A DNA stretch of 64,000 nucleotides from Allorhodopirellula heiligendammensis. Its GTDB lineage: Bacteria > Planctomycetota > Planctomycetia > Pirellulales > Pirellulaceae. Each line of letters begins with the position of its first letter. Within the stretch, counting starts at the first letter, position 1. The position numbers and the translations under genes were made by a program. Below, piece after piece: positions 54,785 through 63,800 of the stretch. The stretch covers positions 1,353,739-1,417,738 of the forward strand of contig NZ_SJPU01000002.1 of NCBI RefSeq assembly GCF_007860105.1, written 5' to 3'. Below the pieces are notes generated by a model that saw only the letters and a program-made list of their open reading frames with translations, ran no database searches and had not been told where the DNA came from.

Positions 54785-55156
54785 TCAATAATTCGCATGA
54801 CTTCTATTTCCATCTGCAACGGAGGTGAGTTCGCTCTCGCAATGTGCGTTTGTCTGACGAGCGCTCCGGTGAGAGGGGGCAGGTTCAACCCTGTGCCCAT
54901 GACGGGAGACTTCCCAGACGACTTTGCCCAGTACGTCCAGACGCGGTTGGACACCCAGTCCCGGTTCGTCGTTGGTTGACATGAAGCCGGATTCTCGTTG
55001 CGGTGCGCCCAGGGCGTTGCTGATGGTGTTGTAGCTATTGAAATCGGTGCTGGTGAAGCGAAAAGATTCCGGTGTGCTGTGGGCCAAATGGGCGATCGCT
55101 GCAGTCGTGATGTCACTGCCCCATGTGTCTTCGATCGTCATCACCAGACCGCGTCG
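54785..55156 (-). pseudogene. Remnant of an enolase-superfamily (MR/MLE) enzyme, C-terminal end only
   Basis: The frame reads [17 protein letters not shown], then [22 protein letters not shown], and [14 protein letters not shown]. This is the C-terminal part of a mandelate racemase/muconate lactonising-type enzyme, where (G)LxVxxEDTWGGDI and DEPGLGxxP are typical. A stop codon precedes it, and the N-terminal and catalytic barrel regions are absent upstream, where an SDR gene ends instead. After LGK the sequence loses the family pattern. It is therefore a truncated relic and not a functional gene. The assignment is by motif recall. Confidence 0.55.
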
Positions 55157-55219
55157 CTACGGTCGACCCGCAGGTGTCTGCGGTTGCCCCTGAGATTCTA
55201 TGGTCCCGTAGGATGCCCC

Positions 55220-56203
55220 TCAAAAATGTCGTTCGCGAATCCACGCAGCAGCATCGTCGAGGGTCTCGCGTAGGGGACGGTTTTGATAGCCGAGCTCCGT
55301 TCTTGCACGCGTGGAATCGTACCAATGGAATTGGCTTGTCAGCTCGACTGACGCACTGTTGACCTCCGTTTCCTGGCCCGTCCATCTTGCTCGCAGATCA
55401 CCGTAGGAGGAGGCGGTGATTCGTTGCAACGGACCTGCCGGCATGATCGGCCGCGGTTTGCCGAACCGTCTACCCATTTCGGTCCACAATTGGTAATAGG
55501 TTTTGTTGTATCCGGCGAGGATATACGATCGACCATTGGGCACGTCGGCATCGATGGCTGCAATGACTGCGTTGGCGACGTCGCGGGCATCGCACACGCT
55601 ACAGCCACCTCGAGGGGCAATTGGCCGCCACATCTGTCCCACCTCCAGCATCATGCGGCCGCTGCTGGGTTTCCAGTCCCACGGTCCGAGCATGAAGCCG
55701 GGGTGCAAGAGCAGCCCTCGCAAACCCCGCTCAATCCCACGCTCGACTTCCGCATTGCCAGCGCGTTTACTCTGGACGTAGCTGCATGGTATCTGACCAC
55801 CCTGGTTGTCCAAGGGTGTCGTTTCATCTGCGGTCGCGTCGCGACTGCCGATGGCTTGCGTGTTGACGGTGCCAATGTGCAGCAACTGGCAATGATGTTG
55901 CAAGCAAGCGTCGACAACATTCCGCGTGCCATCGCGATTGACTTGCATGGACTCTTCCAAACGCGTCCAGCCGACGTGGATGAGACCGGCTGAATGGATG
56001 ATGACGTCCGCCCATTGGGCAGCTTCCTGAAGACATTCGCGATTGCTCAAATCGCCCTGGAAAGACCGCGAGTTCAGTCCGGAAAAAACATCCGGCTCGG
56101 CTTCACCACGCACCAAGTATGCGGTTTCATGATCGGTCGTTTCCAATTGTCGCAGAATGGTATTGCCCAGTAGCCCCGAGCCACCTGTTACAAAAACTCG
56201 CAT
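55220..56203 (-). CDS. NAD(P)-dependent epimerase/reductase (extended SDR)
   Basis: The 327-residue protein is an extended short-chain dehydrogenase/reductase: MRVFVTGGSGLLGNTILRQL gives the GxxGxxG dinucleotide motif, ADVIIHSAGLIHVG is the NNAG-equivalent region, and SYVQSKRAG holds the YxxxK pair. It resembles dihydroflavonol reductase- or hopanoid-type sugar epimerases. It is 13 bp downstream of a CNNM-type gene in the same direction and appears to end the operon. The substrate is unknown. Confidence 0.83.
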   Translation of the reverse strand: MRVFVTGGSGLLGNTILRQLETTDHETAYLVRGEAEPDVFSGLNSRSFQGDLSNRECLQEAAQWADVIIHSAGLIHVGWTRLEESMQVNRDGTRNVVDACLQHHCQLLHIGTVNTQAIGSRDATADETTPLDNQGGQIPCSYVQSKRAGNAEVERGIERGLRGLLLHPGFMLGPWDWKPSSGRMMLEVGQMWRPIAPRGGCSVCDARDVANAVIAAIDADVPNGRSYILAGYNKTYYQLWTEMGRRFGKPRPIMPAGPLQRITASSYGDLRARWTGQETEVNSASVELTSQFHWYDSTRARTELGYQNRPLRETLDDAAAWIRERHF

Positions 56204-56215
56204 CTTTTTTTCGTG

Positions 56216-57154
56216 TTACATCAATGGTTGAACAAGTTGCCGGCGAGTGACGACTCCCGCTAGATTGCCAGTTGCGTCATACAGCACCGCCACGTCGCTA
56301 TTAGCATCGTAGAGCCGCAGCAGCACGCCCAAGTGACGGTCACTGAGCGAACCACGTACCACTGGCATCGGCTCAGGCACCTCTTCCTGGCCAATTAAAT
56401 CAGCAAAGCGATAAAAACCTACAATGCGTCCACGACGTCGTACCAAAATGATCGGATGGTTGCTACGTCGAGCTTGATGGCGGGCGGTCGCCAAGTCGAC
56501 AGGTGTGTTAACAACGGCCAAGCGGTCGGGGCGGACGCCAAATTGAACAGCGGCTTGGTTGCCGATTTCGAATATGTTCTGCGCGAGCGAGCGCTGGCTC
56601 GTCGTGAGAATTCCGGCTTCGTGTCCGTCTCGCAGCACGCGATTGAGGTCGCCGCGGGCCATCGTCAAATTCACACGAAAGGGCGTCTCGCCGGTCATCG
56701 CTTGCAGGGCATTACCGAGCAGAGCCAAGAGGCTCGCAACGGGGGAGAAGAGAACCGTGGCGGTCAGTAAGATCCAACGGGTCGCCATCAGCAGCCGATA
56801 AGGGGCCTGGAAGAACAAACTTTTAGGTAGCAGCTCTCCGCATACGAAAACGAGCGGTGTCATCATCACCGTGAGGCATAGTTCTAGCCCCGCCCCGCCG
56901 CCCATGGCTTCACCAACAAACATCACGATCGCGAAGCTCGTCATGTAGTTGGCGAGATTGTTCCCCACGAGGGTTGTCGCAACGAAGATGGCAGGGTGGT
57001 TAAGTAACCACACCAAGCCACGTCCTGCCCATGAACCGCTGAGGCCATCTAAGACCAAGCGGGTTCGCGAAACGCGGTACAGGCCTGTTTCGGTGCCACT
57101 AAAAAAAGCGCTCAGCGCCAGTCCGACCGCAAAGATCATGATGGCGGCAATCAT
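56216..57154 (-). CDS. CNNM/HlyC/CorC-type (DUF21 + CBS) membrane protein
   Basis: The 312-residue protein has a DUF21 membrane domain (SAFFSGTETGLYRVSRTRLV, four hydrophobic segments) and CBS-like region motifs with ATARHQARRSNHPIILVRRR and GRIVGFYRFADL. CNNM/CorC-like proteins are implicated in magnesium transport. Its ATG overlaps the stop of the upstream paralogue by 4 bp (ATGA), indicating translational coupling and probable joint function. Confidence 0.85.
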   Translation of the reverse strand: MIAAIMIFAVGLALSAFFSGTETGLYRVSRTRLVLDGLSGSWAGRGLVWLLNHPAIFVATTLVGNNLANYMTSFAIVMFVGEAMGGGAGLELCLTVMMTPLVFVCGELLPKSLFFQAPYRLLMATRWILLTATVLFSPVASLLALLGNALQAMTGETPFRVNLTMARGDLNRVLRDGHEAGILTTSQRSLAQNIFEIGNQAAVQFGVRPDRLAVVNTPVDLATARHQARRSNHPIILVRRRGRIVGFYRFADLIGQEEVPEPMPVVRGSLSDRHLGVLLRLYDANSDVAVLYDATGNLAGVVTRRQLVQPLM

Positions 57155-58398
57155 GATGACTCACCGGTGCCTTCCGGGCCCAGCCAGGCTTCGATCCAAA
57201 TGTCGTCGTCATCTTCATCCGTGACGACCAGCTCATACGGTGGCAGGAGAGCGACGTCACCGACCCGCGGCACCCGTTCGTTATGCCGCTGCACGTAACC
57301 GGATACCGTCGCGGCCCGCTCTTCAGGAACGTCCATTGACAGCATCCGCGCCAGCGCCCTGAGGCTGGTCATGCCCGGCATGCGGTAGTGGTCGCCACCG
57401 ACACGCTGGATCTGATCTTCGGCCGCATCACGCTGTCCTTTGCTGGCCAACACGCCGCGGAGGATGTCGTCGATCGATAGTGCACCGATGATCTCGCCAA
57501 ACTCGTTGACCACCACAGCCACACTGAGGTCCTGCTGCCGCAGTGAGTCATAGACGTGCGACACGCGTGAGGACCAGGGTGTAAACACGATGGGGTCGAT
57601 CGCCGAAGCGAGGTCGATGCACTGTTGGGGACGCAACATCCGTACGGCAATGGTGCCAATCCATGTTTCACCTGTCGGGTCGCGTGGATCGGCCACCATG
57701 ATGTAGCCACCGGGCGGCGAGCCGCCGTGGAGCGACGTTGGGTCGAGTGGTGGTGTGAGCACACGCAATCGGCTACGCGGACGCATCATCTCATCAGCAC
57801 GCATCTCCGCCATCGCCACGAGTGACTGCAGGGCGGCACGCTCACGACGGATCAACACAGCGTCATCGGTCCCCAGGTCAATGGCACGCTCAATATCCGC
57901 TAAGTCGATTGCTGGTTCAGGCTGGAACGACGGCCACAACAATCGCGATACCGCATCGTTCGCCCAGCGTACGATTGGCAGAATAGGACTGACGATCGTG
58001 ACCGCAATCGAGATGGGGACACCCACCGCCAAACTGATTCGCAGCGGAGTCATCACCCCCACACTTTTGGGCAACATCTCACTACAGAAGATAATGCTCA
58101 CCAGGGCCGCAAACGTAAACAGACTCGGCTGGCTGGTGTCCTTTGCCACGATTGCCACCAGGGCAAAATAAATCATATTGATCAGCAGATTCCAGAACAG
58201 AATCGTCGCCAGCAATCGATCGGGCTCATCGAGTAGGTTCGCGACCACCCGGCCCGCCCCACCGCCGCGCATCAGCCGTCGTCGGTCACGGTCTCGTATC
58301 GAAAACAAAGCCGCTTCGCTGCCGCTGAACAGACCGCTGGCGATAATCAACACCAACATCGCCGAGAGATAGGGCCACTGTGCCGCCAACTCGCTCAA
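57151..58398 (-). CDS. HlyC/CorC-type (DUF21 + CBS) membrane protein
   Basis: The 415-residue protein has a DUF21 membrane domain (SGLFSGSEAALFSIRDRDRR, FWNLLINMIYFALVAI) and a CBS pair (MMRPRSRLRVL, VAVVVNEFGEIIGALSIDDI) plus a C-terminal CorC_HlyC-like domain. It starts with TTG overlapping the TGA of the permease gene upstream. It is paralogous to the next gene downstream, and the two may form a heteromer. Confidence 0.85.
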   Translation of the reverse strand: MSELAAQWPYLSAMLVLIIASGLFSGSEAALFSIRDRDRRRLMRGGGAGRVVANLLDEPDRLLATILFWNLLINMIYFALVAIVAKDTSQPSLFTFAALVSIIFCSEMLPKSVGVMTPLRISLAVGVPISIAVTIVSPILPIVRWANDAVSRLLWPSFQPEPAIDLADIERAIDLGTDDAVLIRRERAALQSLVAMAEMRADEMMRPRSRLRVLTPPLDPTSLHGGSPPGGYIMVADPRDPTGETWIGTIAVRMLRPQQCIDLASAIDPIVFTPWSSRVSHVYDSLRQQDLSVAVVVNEFGEIIGALSIDDILRGVLASKGQRDAAEDQIQRVGGDHYRMPGMTSLRALARMLSMDVPEERAATVSGYVQRHNERVPRVGDVALLPPYELVVTDEDDDDIWIEAWLGPEGTGESS

Positions 58399-60182
58399 GC
58401 AGTTGACTCCGCATGTGAGTCGCCCGGCTCGACTTCCAGCGGCACATCAAACTCACTCAGCGCCGGGATCAGCATCGCCGCAGTGGTAAATCCGTACCCA
58501 AAAATCAGTGCTGCTGCGACATACAAATGATCGGTCTGGAGCAGGAATTGGGTAATCGCGTAAAACGTGATCAACGGCAATGCAAAGGCGGCAGTGAAGA
58601 TCGCCGAGGATGGATTTCGCCAACCCAGAGCAGCGAACAAAGCCGCCCCCCCACCGAGAATCATGACTAAGAAGGGAGCGAGTTGCAGTTGAAACGCTCC
58701 CCGGAAGCTCACCATGATCGTCATGCAGATCGCAATCCCGACACAGAGGAAGAACACGGTCCCGAGACTCGCGAGGGTCGCCGTCCGCCCAGAAACATAG
58801 TTCAATCCCGAGTGAATCCCCAGGGTAGTCACGAACACGTACAACCCGATCGCCGCGACGAGCGCATACTGCATGCTCTCAAGCGTCATCACGCCGGCGA
58901 GGCCGAGATAAACGATCAGAGCGAGCGGCAGCAGGATCAGTTCCTTGGCCGCGTACATCACCCCCAGCAATTTTCCAAAGATGAACTCGCGCGGCCTGAG
59001 ATCGGTGACCAACAGAAGATCCAACGCCAACCCATCTCGTTCCCCCGTGATCGATGTCACCGCCAACGCGTTGACCAGCACTAAACTGATCAGACCGAGA
59101 ATTGCGACCGGAATCGTGACAGCCGGGAACGCGCGTCCGATCCGGCCGGAGGGTTCCATGGCCGCACCGCTTTGGATCTGATACCAAACTGCTGCGGCGA
59201 TCAATGCAAAGATAAACACGAACACGCCACGGATTAACAGAATCTTACGGCCGTATGCCCAGGTCCGAACCTCACGCCACAAAATGGGATTGTCCCATAC
59301 TGGTCGTGGCTGCCGGACTTTCCATGATGCTGGGCCCTCTGGCGAAGCAGCATCGCGTTGAAACTCCTCGCTGGTTTCAGGTTCGGGGGCCTTCAACCGT
59401 ACCTCGCGTGAAGGATTCCATACGCGAACTTTAGCGATGCCGATCACCAAAACTGCGAGCGAAAACAGGCTTCCCAACGCCACGAACCCACCCTCGGCGG
59501 AGCGTGCCAACGTCGCCAAGCCGGACATTGAGTTCGTCGCAGCGACAAGCGCACGAGGTGGGCTGATCGCGGTCGCCCAGCCAACTGCATCCGGGCCGAG
59601 ACTGGCGATGATTTCACCTGCGGCAACCAACAACAACAAGACCAAAAACGTCAGCGCGATCGATTGAAACGTTTTTTCACGCCAAAATGCCACCACCGTG
59701 CCCACCACTGCGGAAATCACCACGCTCACCGCGATCACTAAAAACACCGCGAATACCTGCGAGGGGGCAACACCGCCTAACAGTGGTAGTGTCAAAAACA
59801 ATGGCAGCGATACGACCAACAGGCTCAGTGGCATCAACAACGCCGATGCCGTCTTGCCAGCGACAATCTCAAAGCCAGACAAACGCGTCATCAATAGCAG
59901 CAGCAGGGTGCGACGGTCCTTCTCTTGGGCGACGTTGCTGGCCGCACCCACCGCCGCCAGCGCGGACAGAATGACAAGCTGCAGTGGAGCGAGCAAGCGA
60001 AACATCCAGCCGCCGAATTTGGCCGCGTCCGAGTTTGCCCCCAGTGACCGCGAACCATCGAGCACCAAGTAGCCGGTACACAGCAACAAAAACAGCGTCA
60101 GCAAATAAATGCCGCGCGTCAAATAGGTTGACGAACGCTTCGGAGCCACGGAGGCTTCACGGTTAAATACGGGGCCTAGCAT
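58395..60182 (-). CDS. ABC-2-type permease, internally duplicated
   Basis: The 595-residue polytopic membrane protein has two similar halves, one starting MLGPVFNREASVAPKRSSTY and one starting near NPILWREVRTWAYGRKILL, each followed by about six hydrophobic segments. The pattern RE...R...R in front of TM1 repeats in both. This is the ABC-2 permease arrangement, with two permease units fused. No ATPase gene is adjacent in the window. ATG 60182 is chosen because family members start near MLGPVFxREA; the frame is open to 60356. It is the first gene of a four-gene operon. Confidence 0.78.
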   Translation of the reverse strand: MLGPVFNREASVAPKRSSTYLTRGIYLLTLFLLLCTGYLVLDGSRSLGANSDAAKFGGWMFRLLAPLQLVILSALAAVGAASNVAQEKDRRTLLLLLMTRLSGFEIVAGKTASALLMPLSLLVVSLPLFLTLPLLGGVAPSQVFAVFLVIAVSVVISAVVGTVVAFWREKTFQSIALTFLVLLLLVAAGEIIASLGPDAVGWATAISPPRALVAATNSMSGLATLARSAEGGFVALGSLFSLAVLVIGIAKVRVWNPSREVRLKAPEPETSEEFQRDAASPEGPASWKVRQPRPVWDNPILWREVRTWAYGRKILLIRGVFVFIFALIAAAVWYQIQSGAAMEPSGRIGRAFPAVTIPVAILGLISLVLVNALAVTSITGERDGLALDLLLVTDLRPREFIFGKLLGVMYAAKELILLPLALIVYLGLAGVMTLESMQYALVAAIGLYVFVTTLGIHSGLNYVSGRTATLASLGTVFFLCVGIAICMTIMVSFRGAFQLQLAPFLVMILGGGAALFAALGWRNPSSAIFTAAFALPLITFYAITQFLLQTDHLYVAAALIFGYGFTTAAMLIPALSEFDVPLEVEPGDSHAESTA

Positions 60183-60858
60183 GCCCCCAATGGTAATCAC
60201 TGAGCGGGCAGTGGCATAGGCTTCTGATCCGGCTTCCCATTCGGCCCGCCCAATACTTTTGGGAGTTGATCCGGGAATCATTTCGAACTGCAAAAAGTCG
60301 ATTAACAAAAAAGTCGCTAGGTGGCTGCAGCCACTCACTGCCGTGATCGCACCCACGCGACTCAGCGTACGTTAGCAATCCGGCAGAGCCCGGTGGTGGC
60401 ATTTCGAGCAACATCGGATCAATCGAGGAAAATAGCGGGAAATACAGGGCTTTTATTCGAGTTACAATACGACCCGCTGCGAATGCTTGGCGGTGATCGC
60501 ATTTTTGATTTTCCACTCCCATGCAGAAGTCCTTCCCCCCATGCGACAAATGCTCTCCTCTTCCTGTCGGTTTGTCGGCCTCACGAATAAACGCCGCTCT
60601 GACGATCGATTCTCCTCGTTCACCGATCGCATTGACCGTGTTGGCACTCGCCCTGATCCCAGGCTCTGTCCCGGTGGGGCCTGTTTCGGAATGTCCACGT
60701 CCGGCAGACACCGGTCCGGCATGTCCACGTTCAACTCCCAAACGGCACATCCCCCAGAGAGCATCGGAGGAGTGCTAAACCTCGGCGGCTCCACCCCGTC
60801 GTTAGGTAGGTGCCTGTCCTTTCAGAGAGAGGGTGATGAGGCTGGACCGAGCTTATTG
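60183..60858. other. Divergent region between ABC permease and DPP-IV gene
   Basis: The DPP-IV frame is open here from 60436, with in-frame ATGs at 60541 and 60721, but the signal peptide is closest to ATG 60859. The sequence TGTTGGCACTCGCC occurs at 60637 and 60858. An ORF on the opposite strand (60163-60750) has no recognisable family. No gene is called. Confidence 0.4.
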
Positions 60859-63800
60859 ATGTTGGCACTCGCCGTATTCATCACGATCCTCTCGGTGGTT
60901 GCACGGATCCAGCCCAGTCACGCTGCCGATGCTGCTCAAGAACCGGCAAGTGTGCGAACAACCAACCTGCGAATCGTGCCGCACTGGACCGACGCCGATC
61001 ATTTCTGGTTTCGTCGCGACAACGCCAGTGGCGAGACCGAAACGGTGTCCGTCGATGCGACCACAGGTGAAATGACGGTGGAGAGCGAGGGCGGTGGACA
61101 ATCGGGCAAATCAGCATCGGCATTGAGTGGCGGCGAAGTGCCCCGCTCAGGACCTTCTGACGACGTCACGGAAGTCGAGTTCGTCAATGAGACCGACCAG
61201 CCGGTCCAGTTGCTTTGGGTTGACGGTAGTGGACGACGGCAGGCGTATAATAAAGTCGCCCCCGGTGAATCGGTTCGGCAGCATACCTACGTTGGCCATG
61301 TCTGGGTCGCGACCGGCGACGATGACACCTTCTACGGTAGTGTGACCGCCGGACCCGTCCCGCACAAAGTAAGCATCCAAACGGTATTTCCCCGCGAGCA
61401 ACAGCAACGCCGCCGTCGGCGCTCCGAGGATTCGCAGAACGATGCCAAGGGGCAGGTCCGGATCCGCGATGGACAACTCGAGCAACGCGCAGCCGACGAC
61501 CAGTCGTGGCAAGCACTGCAATCGATCAACGACGTCATGGAGGGAGAACAATCACTCTTCCGCCCACAGGTTTCTCCCGACGGAAAAGTCATTACCGTTT
61601 GGAAACAGACGCCGGGCGATCATTTTGAAGTGTTTACGCTCGAATCGTCGCCCCGTCAGGGCGGCCGCGCCGAACTGCATCGCCGCCCCTACGAGCTGCC
61701 CGGAGACCGCATGGACAGCTATGAGCTGATTGTGGTCGATTCCAAAACCGGAACCCGGATACCCACCGACTTTCCGGTTATTGATTTCGGCCGCCCGCTC
61801 GTTCGGTGGCGCGGCGATCACGAGATGTTGATTGAAAAGATCGATCGCGGACATCAACGATTTCGACTGTTCGTGGTTGACCCCGTGGCTGGAACCATTC
61901 GGACTCCCATTGATGAGGCGACCAACACGTTTATCTGGACGGGGCACGGTCCGCCGGTTCGCCCGGTGAGCTATCTGACGAATAGCGATGAGGTGATTTA
62001 TGCCAGTGAAGAGAGTGGTTACCGGCATCTGTACTTAGTCGACTTGAGCGGCGAACAGCCGACCACTCCAATCACGAGTGGCAATTTTCTTGTTCGCGAG
62101 ATTCTCGAAATTGATGAATCCAAAGGCGAGGTATGGATGACGGTGGGTGAATACTACGACGACCAAGATCCGTACCACCATCACTTGGCAAAGGTGGCGC
62201 TCGACGGCAGTGGGTTCCAGGTCCTCACTGATGGCAACGGCGATCATGACATTCAATTCTCGCCAGATCGTAGTTATGCGATCGACACATACAGTCGTGT
62301 CGATTTACCGCCCGTCCACGAACTACGCAATTGTCAATCTGGCGAGTTGATCGCCAAACTCGCCATTGCTGCGCGGTCGGTGCCCGCGGGCAAACAAGCA
62401 CCGCTGCCGACGGTGTTTTCGGCCAAGGGGCGCGATGGTGAGACAGACATCTGGGGGCTTATCTGTTTTCCGGATGACTACGATCCGAAGTCTGATCGAG
62501 TCTATCCGGTGATCGAAAACATTTATGCCGGACCTCATGATTCCCATGTCCCCAAAAAATATCGAAATTCGGCTTGGTACCACGACCTGACATCGCTCGG
62601 ATTCATCGTCGTCCGGATTGATGGGATGGGAACGGCGAACCGGTCCAAAGCATTTCATGATGTTTGTTGGCACAATTTAAAAGATGCCGGTTTTCCCGAC
62701 AGAATTGCTTGGATGAAGGCCGCCGCGAAAGCGTATCCGGCGATGGACATTGACCGCGTCGGCATTTATGGCACTTCGGCGGGAGGTCAAAACGCGTGCG
62801 GAGCGTTGCTGTTCCATGGCGAATTTTATGATGCGGCAGTGGCCGCGTGTGGATGTCACGATAACCGCATGGACAAAGCCTCGTGGAACGAACAATGGAT
62901 GGGTTACCCCGTCGGTGAGCATTATGCAGCGTCGAGTAACATCGAGAATGCAGCGAGCTTGCAGGGAGATCTGTTTTTGATCGTCGGCGAACTCGACGAG
63001 AACGTCCCGCCCGAATCCACGTTTCGTTTGGTCGATGCGTTGATCGACGCAGACAAACGCTTTGACTATTTAATGATTCCGGGGATGGGACACAGCGACG
63101 GCGGCGAGTACGGCCGCCAGTTAACTCGCGAGTTTTTCGTCAACAAGTTGCAGCCCAAAGCCGAGCCGGACAAAGCCGAGCCGGACAAAGCCGAGTCAGC
63201 AACGGGTGACACTCACGCCAAAGCAGAGGAACGCGACGACATCATCACTGCCGATCAATTGAACGCGATCCCCACGGAGTCCTCGTGGCGATTGGCGGCA
63301 GAGCGATACACTGCTGACTACGGCAGCTTGACGCGTCGCTTGCCTTTGTCGATTGCTCCCGAACGTCAGCTTCAGCTTGCACGTCTTCTGGACGCTTGGG
63401 AAACGAAGTTGGCCACGGCAAAGTGCTATGGCGAGACGGAGCAATCCGACCGCGGGGAACTTGCCCAGCGAATTTCGCGTGATCGTGAGCAATGGAGGTC
63501 TTCCGTTGACGACGCCAAGCGGATTGCGGCAGAGTATCCGTTCGTAGCGCCGCTCGTTGAGCTGTGCGATTGGCAGCGGCGCGGCGAGCCGCAAGATTGG
63601 CCTGCCGTCGCACAGACGCTCGAAGACATTGCGAGGGAAATGGAGGCGACTGCGAACGCGAATGGCTTGCCGCTCGAAGAGCTCGCCTCTCAGTTTGAGT
63701 CCTGGCGCACTTTCTACGCTGAATACGATCCGCAGTTTGATTGGTGGGTCGGGGAAACGGCCAAGCGGCTGTCGGATCGATTGCAATCTTGGCCGCGAAA

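Noticed and set aside
60163-60750. 195-codon open frame on the minus strand
   Set aside because: Overlaps the permease start and the DPP-IV upstream region and shows no family feature or signal peptide.
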